From positions 1 through 32,622 of the forward strand of contig NZ_JAQBOF010000016.1 of NCBI RefSeq assembly GCF_028288185.1: a DNA stretch of 32,622 bases. The letters run 5' to 3'. Each line of letters starts with the position of its first letter. The first letter of the stretch is position 1. Below are positions 1 to 7,131 of the stretch, piece after piece. The notes under the pieces were generated by a model. It was not told where the DNA came from. It made no database searches and saw only the letters and a list, made by a program, of their open reading frames with translations. The translations under genes were made by a program, and so were the position numbers. This stretch comes from Mucilaginibacter sp. Lineage in GTDB: Bacteria > Bacteroidota > Bacteroidia > Sphingobacteriales > Sphingobacteriaceae.

Positions 1-18
1 AAACTAAAAAGTTTTAGA

Positions 19-49
19 TTTGATATTTGATAGATTTTATTTTTCTTTG
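19..49 (+). promoter_or_regulatory. Candidate acpP promoter
   Basis: TTTG at 19-22 and TTTCTTTG at 42-49 are separated by 19 bases. This fits the Bacteroidota sigma pattern TTTG-N19-21-TAnnTTTG except for a T in place of the A at box position 2. Transcription would begin near 53, giving a leader of about 30 nt before the acpP ATG at 83. This is a pattern match only. Confidence 0.4.
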
Positions 50-82
50 CACTGAAATTATTAATCATTAAACTATAATACT

Positions 83-319
83 ATGTCTGATATCGCTTCA
101 AGAGTAAAAGCTATAATCGTAGAAAAACTGGGTGTTGACGAAAGTGAAGTTACCCCCGAGGCTAGCTTCACCAACGATCTTGGTGCTGACTCTTTAGATA
201 CCGTGGAACTTATCATGGAGTTCGAAAAAGAATTTAATGTCGCTATTCCTGACGATCAGGCTGAAACAATCGGCACAGTAGGTCAAGCTGTGGCTTACCT
301 TGAAAAAAACGTTAAATAA
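83..319 (+). CDS. acpP: Acyl carrier protein
   Basis: This is the small acidic protein that carries growing acyl chains as a thioester on 4'-phosphopantetheine during type II fatty acid synthesis in the cytoplasm. The 78-residue length is the family norm. The helix-II motif [10 protein letters not shown] is present, and its Ser (residue 37) is the expected attachment site for the prosthetic group. The protein is rich in Asp and Glu, as expected. fabF starts 20 bases downstream in the same direction, which is the conserved acpP-fabF arrangement and implies co-transcription. No clear Shine-Dalgarno site precedes the ATG; the upstream stretch is A/T-rich. Confidence 0.98.
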   Translation: MSDIASRVKAIIVEKLGVDESEVTPEASFTNDLGADSLDTVELIMEFEKEFNVAIPDDQAETIGTVGQAVAYLEKNVK

Positions 320-339
320 GCTCTCCTTAATTTAATTAA

Positions 340-1593
340 ATGGGGTTTAAAAGAGTTGTAGTAACCGGGCTTGGGGCACTTACTCCAATTGGCAACAACG
401 TTTCAGAATATTGGAACTCATTGATCAATGGAGTAAGTGGCGCAGCCATGATCAAAAGTTTTGATACAACATTATTCAAAACAAAATTTGCGTGCGAAGT
501 AAAAGGCTTTGACGCGGACGCTTTTTTAGGACGAAAGGATGCGCGTAAGCTTGATCCTTTTGTGCAATACGCCCTGTATAGCACCGAAGAAGCAGTAAAA
601 GATGCCGGTTTAGATTTTTCAAAATTAGATACCAGCCGTATTGGCGTTATCTGGGGTTCAGGCATCGGCGGATTAAAAACGTTTTTAGATGAGGTGGTTA
701 ACTTTGCCAAGGGCGATGGTTCACCCCGGTTTAATCCGTTCTTTATACCAAAAATGATAGCCGATATTGCCCCGGGCCATATCTCCATCAAATACGGTTT
801 GCGTGGTCCAAATTTCTCAACAGTATCCGCTTGCGCATCATCAAACAATTCGTTGATAGACTCATTTAACTATATCCGCCTGGGTAAAGCTAATATGTTT
901 ATAAGCGGCGGGTCTGAGGCTATTATTAATGAAGCCGGTATAGGCGGATTTAATGCTATGCACGCGTTATCTGTACGTAATGATGATCCTGCAACGGCAT
1001 CGCGCCCGTTTGATCTTGACCGCGATGGTTTTGTTGCCGGTGAAGGTGCGGGGACCATTATTTTGGAAGAACTGGAACATGCTAAGGCACGCGGTGCTAA
1101 AATTTATGCAGAAATGATGGGCGGCGGCATGAGTGCTGATGCTTATCACATGACTGCTCCGCATCCTGACGGCCTTGGTGCTGCCCTGGTAATGCGCTCT
1201 GCACTTGAGGATGCAGGTTTGACACCATCAGATATTGATTATGTAAACGTACACGGAACATCTACTCCAATTGGTGATCCGCAGGAAATAAAAGCTATAC
1301 AAGATGTTTTTGGCGAAGATATTTACAGGATAAATATCAGCTCAACCAAATCAATGACAGGCCACTTATTAGGTGCTGCCGGCGCTGTTGAAGCCATTGC
1401 ATCCATACTGGCGCTAAACAATGGCATAATACCGCCAACCATTAATCACTTTACTGATGATCCTAGTTTTGATCCTAAAATAAACTTTACTTTTAACAAG
1501 GCTCAAAAACGGGATATAAACATTGTACAAAGTAACGGTTTTGGTTTTGGCGGCCACAATGCTTCTGTAATATTTAAAAAGTACGAAGCTTAA
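340..1593 (+). CDS. fabF: 3-oxoacyl-[acyl-carrier-protein] synthase II (KAS II)
   Basis: This enzyme condenses malonyl-ACP with acyl-ACP in fatty acid elongation, acting on the product of the adjacent acpP gene. The thiolase-fold Cys-His-His triad is visible: Cys165 in the nucleophile motif TVSACASSNNS, His305 in VNVHGTSTP and His342 in STKSMTGHLLGAAG. The C-terminal FGFGGHNAS loop typical of KAS II is also present. The 417-residue length matches the family. The start is 20 bases after the acpP stop, and the N-terminus MGFKRVVVTGLGALTPIG is the usual one. rnc follows after 6 bases, so acpP-fabF-rnc is probably one operon. All catalytic residues are intact. Confidence 0.98.
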   Translation: MGFKRVVVTGLGALTPIGNNVSEYWNSLINGVSGAAMIKSFDTTLFKTKFACEVKGFDADAFLGRKDARKLDPFVQYALYSTEEAVKDAGLDFSKLDTSRIGVIWGSGIGGLKTFLDEVVNFAKGDGSPRFNPFFIPKMIADIAPGHISIKYGLRGPNFSTVSACASSNNSLIDSFNYIRLGKANMFISGGSEAIINEAGIGGFNAMHALSVRNDDPATASRPFDLDRDGFVAGEGAGTIILEELEHAKARGAKIYAEMMGGGMSADAYHMTAPHPDGLGAALVMRSALEDAGLTPSDIDYVNVHGTSTPIGDPQEIKAIQDVFGEDIYRINISSTKSMTGHLLGAAGAVEAIASILALNNGIIPPTINHFTDDPSFDPKINFTFNKAQKRDINIVQSNGFGFGGHNASVIFKKYEA

Positions 1594-1599
1594 TACCGG

Positions 1600-2325
1600 A
1601 TGCCTGTCAGTCGGTTATATAAGCTATATCTTTCTCCACACAGAAAATACGTTAAAGTTTTAAAGAATTTGCTCGGTTTTGTACCGGGCAATTTGTCGTT
1701 ATACAGGTTGGCATTTCGTCATAAATCTGTAGCGCAAAACGTAAAAAAAGGTGTAAAAAACAGTAACGAGCGTCTTGAGTTTTTAGGCGATGCCGTTTTA
1801 GGCAGCGTTGTGGCCGAAGTGCTGTTTAAGCTTTATCCTTATGAGGATGAGGGTTTTTTAACCGAGCTACGATCAAAAATTGTAAGCCGGGTAAATCTTA
1901 ACCAACTTGCCCGCAAACTTGGCTTTGAAGATCTGATAGAGTATGATAGCCGCGCCTTGGGCCCAACCAGGCAGGGATCATTATTAGGCGATGCTTTTGA
2001 AGCATTGATAGGTGCTGTATATTTGGATAAAGGCTATGATTTTACCAAGCATTTTTTGGTGAATCATATCATTAAATCGCATATTGATATCCATACGCTT
2101 GAGCAAACCGAAACCAACTTTAAAAGTAAATTGATAGAGTGGTGCCAGCGCCATGGTAAGGATATATCTTTTGACCTTGTTGACAATGGCGATGGCGAAA
2201 ACACCAAACTTTTTACTGTACAAGCAAGTGTTGATAACCAAATAATGGGCCTTGGAAAAGAATTTAGCAAGAAAAATGCAGAGAAGTTAGCCGCCGAAAA
2301 AGCCTGCGAGGCTTTGGGTATTTAA
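1600..2325 (+). CDS. rnc: Ribonuclease III
   Basis: This double-strand-specific endoribonuclease processes rRNA precursors and structured mRNAs. The N-terminal nuclease domain carries the signature RLEFLGDAVL with Glu60 and Asp64, and the second metal-binding pair Asp131 and Glu134 lies in GDAFEALIGAVYLD. A dsRNA-binding domain occupies about residues 173-240, ending in the usual KKNAEKLAAEKACEAL helix. The length is 241 residues against about 225-245 for the family. The gene is 6 bases downstream of fabF, a pairing common in Bacteroidota. The N-terminal 25 residues are basic and precede the conserved core. The gene converges on a minus-strand gene 34 bases away, and no obvious terminator hairpin lies between them. 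Confidence 0.97.
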   Translation: MPVSRLYKLYLSPHRKYVKVLKNLLGFVPGNLSLYRLAFRHKSVAQNVKKGVKNSNERLEFLGDAVLGSVVAEVLFKLYPYEDEGFLTELRSKIVSRVNLNQLARKLGFEDLIEYDSRALGPTRQGSLLGDAFEALIGAVYLDKGYDFTKHFLVNHIIKSHIDIHTLEQTETNFKSKLIEWCQRHGKDISFDLVDNGDGENTKLFTVQASVDNQIMGLGKEFSKKNAEKLAAEKACEALGI

Positions 2326-2359
2326 TTATCTGCTTTTACTGCCCCTTTTACAGAAAAAT

Positions 2360-3103
2360 CTAATACAGCTTTTCTATTTTTAAGGATGACTTATTCTCAA
2401 CAAAATAAGCGTATGACTTTTTGATATAGGTTACAATATCATAATCACTCCATATCCTTATATCTTCAACATTAGGTGTAAAGGCAAGCATAAAATCTTC
2501 TATGTCGGTATCGGGGATGTTGGTTGTTTTCTTCACCAATGGCCTATTGTACCGTTTACTGATTTCAATACGCTCCATTTCTTCTTTAGAATATTGCCTG
2601 AATTTGCGGGCTTGGGAAGCCCCTTTGCCAAACAATTCATATAAACCCGTTATCGGGGACGTTAAAACAGAGCCGACACTGGGATCTAATGAATAATATT
2701 GACCCTTTTTTTTATAATCATCCATCACATTATTTAGCGCCTGGCGTTTGCTGATATCCTTAATATCAACCTCATTTAAATGGATGACAGGCTGCATATA
2801 TACAGACTGGTCCATATAATTTTGTACCACTATAAATTGAGGCGTATAATCTGCTTTTTTAAAGAGTAAGGTATCACCTAAAGCTGCCTGGATATGAAAG
2901 CTGCCAAGTTCATCACTTGTCGTCTCGGGCATCTTCCTGCTTATGTTAGCTACGTTAGCCATTGATATAGTAATAGGGGTGTTTTTTTTAAACACGACAC
3001 CTTTTACCGTAAACAATTTTTGTGCAGAAGCATTAAAGCCCAGGCAAAAACAAAAAAATATTATTGCACCTAGTTTATTATATGGGGATGGATTATTCAA
3101 CAT
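2360..3103 (-). CDS. Secreted protein with carboxypeptidase-regulatory-like domain
   Basis: The 247-residue protein begins with a signal peptide (hydrophobic residues about 11-25, probable cleavage after SAQ at 28), so it is exported to the periplasm or outer membrane. Residues about 31-113 resemble the beta-sandwich 'CarboxypepD_reg-like' domain that Bacteroidota use in TonB-dependent receptors and many small envelope proteins. Cues are FTVKGVVF, then DELGSFHIQAALGDTLLF, then VYMQPVIHLNEVDI. The remaining 130 residues are charged and show no motif I recognise. No TonB receptor is adjacent, so this is a stand-alone member. A perfect -7 box (TAGTTTTG) lies only one base before the ATG. The domain call is moderately sure; the function is unknown. 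Confidence 0.75.
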   Translation of the reverse strand: MLNNPSPYNKLGAIIFFCFCLGFNASAQKLFTVKGVVFKKNTPITISMANVANISRKMPETTSDELGSFHIQAALGDTLLFKKADYTPQFIVVQNYMDQSVYMQPVIHLNEVDIKDISKRQALNNVMDDYKKKGQYYSLDPSVGSVLTSPITGLYELFGKGASQARKFRQYSKEEMERIEISKRYNRPLVKKTTNIPDTDIEDFMLAFTPNVEDIRIWSDYDIVTYIKKSYAYFVENKSSLKIEKLY

Positions 3104-3104
3104 G

Positions 3105-3112
3105 CAAAACTA
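3105..3112 (-). promoter_or_regulatory. -7 promoter box touching the start codon of the secreted-protein gene
   Basis: On the minus strand TAGTTTTG is a perfect TAnnTTTG element, followed by one C and then the ATG at 3103. If this box is used, the transcript would begin inside or just after that ATG, so translation might start at the following TTG codon (3100). No clear -33 TTG lies 19-21 bases upstream. Confidence 0.4.
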
Positions 3113-3296
3113 AGCATTGTATTTGAGGGAAATTGTAAAAAAATGTTAATTTTTGATTTGTTACTACTAGTTATCTATTAAAGGTTAACGATTAAGAATG
3201 GGTTTTCTTATCAATATTGTAGATTTTTAAACGCTTGCAATCCTCCAATCTTTAATCTTCAATCACTAATCTTTAACCCGAATCGCTAAAAAAAAC

Positions 3297-3304
3297 TATC
3301 TTTG
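3297..3304 (+). promoter_or_regulatory. -7 box of a probably leaderless yicC promoter
   Basis: TATCTTTG is a perfect Bacteroidota -7 element, followed by CGC and then the yicC ATG at 3308. With the usual start 4 nt after the box, +1 would be the A of the start codon. The -33 region is weak (TTTA at 3272-3275, 21 bases upstream). Confidence 0.5.
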
Positions 3305-3307
3305 CGC

Positions 3308-4186
3308 ATGATAAAATCCATGACAGGATATGGAATTGCCAGTTTTGACGCAGGTAATACAAAATACACGGTCGAAATTAAATCCCTGAACAGTAAATTT
3401 CTCGAACTGTCTTTACGCCTGCCCAAAATATTTTCAGAAAAAGAGTTCCAGTTACGTAATGATTGCAGCAAGCAAATAGAGCGCGGTAAGGTAAACCTAT
3501 CTATAAATGTTGAGCAAGCCAACTCGGCCCCTGTAAAGGCGGCAGGTATTGATACCGAGCTTTTAAAGAACTACTACTCGCAACTGAAAGCGGTTAGTGC
3601 CGAGTTGAATGAGCCGGCAACCAACTTGCTGCAACTAGCGCTTGGTTTACCCGAAGTTGTTAAATACGATGAAGAAACGCTATCAGAAGATGAGTGGAAA
3701 ATAGTTGAAAAAACTTTCAACCAAGCTATGACCGCATTCCAGCAATTCAGGAGCGATGAAGGCAATACGTTGGAACAGGATGTTAAATACCGTATAGATA
3801 TCATCCTTAATAATTTAAAATTGGTTGAGATTGAAGAGCCCAAACGTATACCTGTTATACGCGAGCGCCTTAACCAGTTTTTAAGTGAAGCTGTGGGCCG
3901 CGAAGGTATAGATCAAAATCGTTTTGAGCAGGAACTGATCTATTTTATAGATAAACTGGATATCACCGAAGAAAAAATACGTTTGAAAACCCATTGCGAT
4001 TACTTTATCGAGACATTAAAAAATGCCGATGCCAATGGTAAAAAACTGGGCTTCATATCGCAAGAGATAGGCCGTGAAATAAATACTTTAGGTTCGAAAG
4101 CTAACGATGCCAATATGCAAAAATTGGTAGTGGGGATGAAAGAGGAACTTGAAAAGATTAAAGAACAATTACTTAACGTATTATAA
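3308..4186 (+). CDS. yicC: YicC-family endoribonuclease
   Basis: The protein has 292 residues from the ATG at 3308, with the family N-terminus MIKSMTGYG. That is why this ATG is preferred over the in-frame TTG at 3302, which lies inside the promoter box. The N-terminal YicC-like domain spans about residues 1-155 and the C-terminal DUF1732 domain about 208-292, ending in the characteristic block with DITEEKIRLKTH, FISQEIGREINTLGSKAND and a Lys/Glu-rich helix. Characterised YicC proteins are endoribonucleases implicated in mRNA turnover and stationary-phase survival. gmk follows 79 bases downstream in the same direction; yicC next to gmk is a conserved pairing in many bacteria. The intervening spacer is an unusual inverted repeat. 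Confidence 0.93.
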   Translation: MIKSMTGYGIASFDAGNTKYTVEIKSLNSKFLELSLRLPKIFSEKEFQLRNDCSKQIERGKVNLSINVEQANSAPVKAAGIDTELLKNYYSQLKAVSAELNEPATNLLQLALGLPEVVKYDEETLSEDEWKIVEKTFNQAMTAFQQFRSDEGNTLEQDVKYRIDIILNNLKLVEIEEPKRIPVIRERLNQFLSEAVGREGIDQNRFEQELIYFIDKLDITEEKIRLKTHCDYFIETLKNADANGKKLGFISQEIGREINTLGSKANDANMQKLVVGMKEELEKIKEQLLNVL

Positions 4187-4190
4187 TCAC

Positions 4191-4265
4191 TGGTTATTAG
4201 TCATTGGTCATTAGTAAGTAGCTAATGCAATGACCCAATGACCAATGACCAATGACTAATACCCA
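4191..4265 (+). repeat. Heptamer-based inverted repeat between yicC and gmk
   Basis: Two arms, 4191-4212 and 4244-4265, are reverse complements over 22 positions with one mismatch; the inner 17 bases (ATTAGTCATTGGTCATT) pair perfectly. The right side and the loop are built from tandem units of CAATGACC/AATGACC. The right arm ends at the gmk ATG (4266), so the hairpin would lie directly against the ribosome start site. Confidence 0.8.
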
Positions 4266-4835
4266 ATGGCCAAACAAAGAAAACTTGTTATATTTTCTGC
4301 ACCATCAGGAGCCGGTAAAACAACCATAGTTAAGCACCTGCTTACCAAATTTCCTGAACTGGAGTTTTCTGTATCAGCCACAACAAGACAACCCCGTGGC
4401 GATGAAGAGGCTGATAAATCTTATCACTTTATTAGTAAAGAGGAGTTTTTGCACCGGATTGCCAAAAAACAGTTTGTTGAGTTTGAAGAAGTATACTCGG
4501 GCACCTTCTACGGGACGTTGCGCACGGAGATTGAACGCATTTGGAAAAAAGGTAAAATAGTAATATTTGATATAGATGTAGAAGGGGGTTTGCACCTTAA
4601 ACGCAAGTATAATGGGCAGGCGTTGGCTATCTTTGTTCAGCCGCCATCATTAGAGGTGCTTAAAGAACGTTTAACAGGAAGAGGCACCGATAGCGAGGAT
4701 AAATTAAAAGAACGTTTTGCTAAAGCCGAAAAAGAATTGAATTACGCGCCCAAATTTGATATTATCCTAAAAAATCACGATCTTCAGACGGCATGCAATG
4801 AGGCGGAAGAATTGGTGAAGGGCTTTTTGAAATAG
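4266..4835 (+). CDS. gmk: Guanylate kinase
   Basis: The enzyme phosphorylates GMP to GDP with ATP in the cytoplasm. The P-loop variant SAPSGAGKTT sits at residues 11-20. The GMP-binding region follows: SATTRQPRGDEEADKSYHFI, then the F-x-E-x-x-x-Y block FEEVYSGTFYGT and the lid segment with RLTGRGTDSEDKLKERF. The length of 189 residues is usual for bacterial GMP kinases (about 185-210). The chosen start gives the typical short N-terminus, and the next gene, nadD, lies 46 bases downstream. The start codon is directly adjacent to the intergenic inverted repeat, so translation could be affected by RNA folding. No anomaly is visible in the protein. Confidence 0.97.
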   Translation: MAKQRKLVIFSAPSGAGKTTIVKHLLTKFPELEFSVSATTRQPRGDEEADKSYHFISKEEFLHRIAKKQFVEFEEVYSGTFYGTLRTEIERIWKKGKIVIFDIDVEGGLHLKRKYNGQALAIFVQPPSLEVLKERLTGRGTDSEDKLKERFAKAEKELNYAPKFDIILKNHDLQTACNEAEELVKGFLK

Positions 4836-4881
4836 TTGCTGCCGGTTAATATTTCTTCACACTGCTATTAACTGATAAATA

Positions 4882-5454
4882 ATGAAAATAGGACTGCTTT
4901 TTGGTTCTTTCAACCCCATACATATTGGCCACTTAATAATAGCTAATTACCTGGCTAATCATACTACGTTGGATAAGGTTTGGCTGGTAGTATCGCCCCA
5001 AAATCCGCTGAAAAAATATGGCGACCTGATTAATACTTACGATAGGCTGGAAATGGCTCGCCTGGCTACAGATAACGCTCAAAATATTCAGGTTAGCGAT
5101 GTCGAGCTTAAACTGCCGCAACCATCATACACTATTGATACACTTACCCATCTAAAAGAAAAATACCCGGAGCATGAGTTCGCGTTGATTATGGGATCGG
5201 ATAACCTGGTGAGCCTGCCCAAATGGAAAAACTATAAATTGATACTGCGCGACTACCAGATCTATGTCTACCCACGCCCCGGCTATGAAAATGCCGAGTT
5301 GGCTTCGCATCCGTCAGTAACTATAACCATGACACCGCAGATGGAGTTATCTGCAACGTTTATACGTAAATCAATATCCGAGAAAAAGAATGTGCAATAT
5401 TTTGTGCCAGACCCGGTTTTAAAGTTTATTGAGAGTAAGAGTTTGTATAAGTAA
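4882..5454 (+). CDS. nadD: Nicotinate-nucleotide adenylyltransferase
   Basis: NadD transfers AMP from ATP to nicotinic acid mononucleotide in NAD synthesis. The nucleotidyltransferase signature GSFNPIHIGH is at residues 8-17, with His14 and His17 forming HxGH. The second ATP-binding motif, SATFIRKSI, follows in the C-terminal third, just before the VPDPVLKFI tail that is standard for NadD. The length of 190 residues matches the family. The gene follows gmk on the same strand with a 46-base gap and precedes the toxin-antitoxin pair by 29 bases. All expected motifs are intact. Confidence 0.96.
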   Translation: MKIGLLFGSFNPIHIGHLIIANYLANHTTLDKVWLVVSPQNPLKKYGDLINTYDRLEMARLATDNAQNIQVSDVELKLPQPSYTIDTLTHLKEKYPEHEFALIMGSDNLVSLPKWKNYKLILRDYQIYVYPRPGYENAELASHPSVTITMTPQMELSATFIRKSISEKKNVQYFVPDPVLKFIESKSLYK

Positions 5455-5483
5455 TTTTTTAACTTTATAAAAAAGGAGATGTT

Positions 5484-5669
5484 ATGGTAATTACAAAAGA
5501 CAAGCTTCAGAATATTTTGAACGACATGCCAGATAAAATTGATGTGGAAGAAATATTTGATAGAATTATATTGTCGGCAAAAATTGAACAAGCACTTAGA
5601 GAATCAAATCAAGGTTTAGGCCAGGATTGGAATGAATTTAAAACAGAATGGTTAAAAGAAGGTCTATAA
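5484..5669 (+). CDS. Putative antitoxin paired with a ParE/RelE-type toxin
   Basis: This 61-residue acidic protein ends where the downstream toxin begins: the two frames overlap by 22 bases, the classic layout of a type II antitoxin-toxin pair. The sequence is predicted helical (KDKLQNILNDMPDKIDVEEIFDRIIL), and the C-terminal half contains QDWNEFKTEWLKEGL, a plausible toxin-binding tail. I see no Phd, RelB or ribbon-helix-helix signature, so the antitoxin family is not recognised and the role rests on context. A strong Shine-Dalgarno sequence (AAGGAG at 5473-5478, five bases before the ATG) is unusual for this genome, where such sites are mostly absent. Confidence 0.65.
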   Translation: MVITKDKLQNILNDMPDKIDVEEIFDRIILSAKIEQALRESNQGLGQDWNEFKTEWLKEGL

Positions 5670-5971
5670 AAATAGATATTTTACCTACTGCCAAGTCTGA
5701 CCTACAAGAGATAGTTGACTTTATAGCACAAGGCTCACATAAGTATGCTAAATTAGAAAAGCAATTAATTATTAATGCGATAAGTCAGTTATTTGATTTC
5801 CCCGATTTAGGAAAGCCATTCGATTATAGATCAATTGATGCCCGTCAATTGGTTTTTAAAAACTATCTTATAATATATCGATATAAAACCGAAGATGTTT
5901 TAGAGATACTTACAGTCCACCACCATGCCCGCTCAATAAGCAACAATCCCGCTTTTACTGACGAGGATTAA
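5648..5971 (+). CDS. RelE/ParE-superfamily toxin
   Basis: The 107-residue basic protein has the ParE-like layout: an N-terminal strand and helix (IKIDILPTAKSDLQEIVDFIA), a second helix with periodic Ile/Leu, the turn FPDLGKPF, then RQLVFKNYLIIYRYKTEDVLEILTVHHHAR. The latter corresponds to the conserved 'R-x-L....Y.I.YR......I..V.H..R' end of the superfamily. ParE members poison gyrase, while RelE members cleave ribosome-bound mRNA; the lack of an obvious RelE catalytic set favours ParE but does not decide it. The start codon lies inside the upstream antitoxin gene, so translation is probably coupled. The stop is 16 bases before miaE. Confidence 0.82.
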   Translation: MVKRRSIKIDILPTAKSDLQEIVDFIAQGSHKYAKLEKQLIINAISQLFDFPDLGKPFDYRSIDARQLVFKNYLIIYRYKTEDVLEILTVHHHARSISNNPAFTDED

Positions 5972-5975
5972 CCTT

Positions 5976-5983
5976 TATCTTTG
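5976..5983 (+). promoter_or_regulatory. -7 box of a probably leaderless miaE promoter
   Basis: TATCTTTG is followed by CCCC and the GTG start of miaE at 5988. The box slightly overlaps the region just after the toxin stop codon. The -33 side is weak (TTTT at 5953-5956). The geometry is the same as at yicC. Confidence 0.45.
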
Positions 5984-5987
5984 CCCC

Positions 5988-6587
5988 GTGAGCGAAAAGA
6001 CAATCCTGAAATTACAATTGCCAACAGACCCTACCTGGGTTAAGAATGTGGTAGAAAGCAACATTGAAGAATTATTAATTGACCATGCCTATTGCGAACA
6101 AAAGGCGGCCACAAATGGCATTACCCTTATTGTTCAAAACCCAAACCTGAGCGACCTGGTGCAGCAAATGATAGCTTTGGTACAGGAAGAAATGGATCAT
6201 TTTAAACGTGTGCACGAAATTATTTTGCAGCGCGGCTATGTGTTGGGTAAAGAGCGTAAGGACGACTATGTAAATGAACTACGCAAATTTATAATTATCG
6301 GCGGGGGTAGAGAGGCGCAGTTAATTGACAGACTGCTGTTTTCGGCAATGATAGAGGCTCGTAGCTGTGAGCGTTTTAAGGTATTATCTGAAAATATTAA
6401 TGATAAGCAGCTATCAGAATTTTACCACGAATTAATGATAAGCGAGGCCACACATTATACTATGTTTATTAACCTGGCAAAAAAGCACGCCGCTACAATA
6501 GACGTAGATAAACGCTGGAAAGAGTTCTTGGCATACGAGGCGCAGGTGGTTAAAAATTACGGAAAAGCCGAAACTATACATGGCTAA
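5988..6587 (+). CDS. miaE: tRNA-(ms2io6A)-hydroxylase, MiaE-like
   Basis: MiaE is a non-haem di-iron monooxygenase that hydroxylates the isopentenyl group of ms2i6A at tRNA position 37. The ferritin-like ligand pattern is visible: Glu37, Glu68-x2-His71 in EEMDHF, Glu123 in MIEARSCERF, and Glu153-x2-His156 in SEATHY. The length of 199 residues is right for the family. The GTG start is chosen because the conserved N-terminal block LKLQLPTDPTWV begins directly after it and no nearby ATG is in frame. A consensus -7 box lies four bases before this GTG. The gene is 16 bases after the toxin gene but has its own promoter signal. It converges on gtrA. Confidence 0.92.
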   Translation: MSEKTILKLQLPTDPTWVKNVVESNIEELLIDHAYCEQKAATNGITLIVQNPNLSDLVQQMIALVQEEMDHFKRVHEIILQRGYVLGKERKDDYVNELRKFIIIGGGREAQLIDRLLFSAMIEARSCERFKVLSENINDKQLSEFYHELMISEATHYTMFINLAKKHAATIDVDKRWKEFLAYEAQVVKNYGKAETIHG

Positions 6588-6616
6588 TCTCAAGTATAAT
6601 AGATGATTTATTTTTG

Positions 6617-7129
6617 CTAACCCATCATATCAACAGGCTCTTTTGTTTTAAAAAAGAAGAAAGTTTGGCTTGTATAGCTAACCACAACCACAATAGCCGT
6701 AGTCAATATTTTTGATGGAGTAGGATACCAGCCCAGATAATCAACAAATAATTTGAGCAAAACATAGTTAAGTGCCATACATATAAACGTTACCAAAAGA
6801 TAACGAAACAGCTGGCTCCTGCGGCGCAAACCCGACTGTTGGAAAACCACATACCGGTTAAGATAAAAGCCTACAGGTAAGGTAATACAAAACGCCAACC
6901 ATAATGATGCAATATGCGGACTAAGGATAATGGCGCCCAGCGTTACATTATGCTTCTTAAATATTAAATGATAATTCAAGGCAAACAGCCCAATATCAAG
7001 CAGCGTATTTACGCCACCGCAAGCCGCATACCTAAAGGTTTGTAAAGACATGAAGCGCTTAAATAGCGGATACAACAGATCAACCATAAACAGGATGCTG
7101 TTTTTAATACGCTGATGGATTTTCTGCAT
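6617..7129 (-). CDS. GtrA-family membrane protein
   Basis: This 170-residue protein has four hydrophobic membrane segments (about residues 33-53, 66-88, 105-125 and 138-158). The GtrA cues are FRYAACGGVNTLLDIGLF in the first segment, LNRYVVF after the second, and SYTSQTFFFF at the end. GtrA proteins are thought to help move lipid-linked sugars across the inner membrane for cell-surface glycan synthesis. It is the last gene of a tight minus-strand operon, two bases after the monooxygenase stop. That context does not point to a specific glycan, and no glycosyltransferase is next to it, which is somewhat unusual. Confidence 0.88.
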   Translation of the reverse strand: MQKIHQRIKNSILFMVDLLYPLFKRFMSLQTFRYAACGGVNTLLDIGLFALNYHLIFKKHNVTLGAIILSPHIASLWLAFCITLPVGFYLNRYVVFQQSGLRRRSQLFRYLLVTFICMALNYVLLKLFVDYLGWYPTPSKILTTAIVVVVSYTSQTFFFFKTKEPVDMMG

Positions 7130-7131
7130 TG

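Noticed and set aside
336..848. 170-codon open frame antisense to fabF
   Set aside because: It lies wholly on the opposite strand of an intact, conserved gene and shows no protein-family features.
3245..3275. Repeat between 3245-3275 and 21760-21790 (AATCTTTAATCTTCAATC-like words)
   Set aside because: Similarity is in A/T-rich low-complexity text with poor order conservation; too weak to call a repeat family from two copies.
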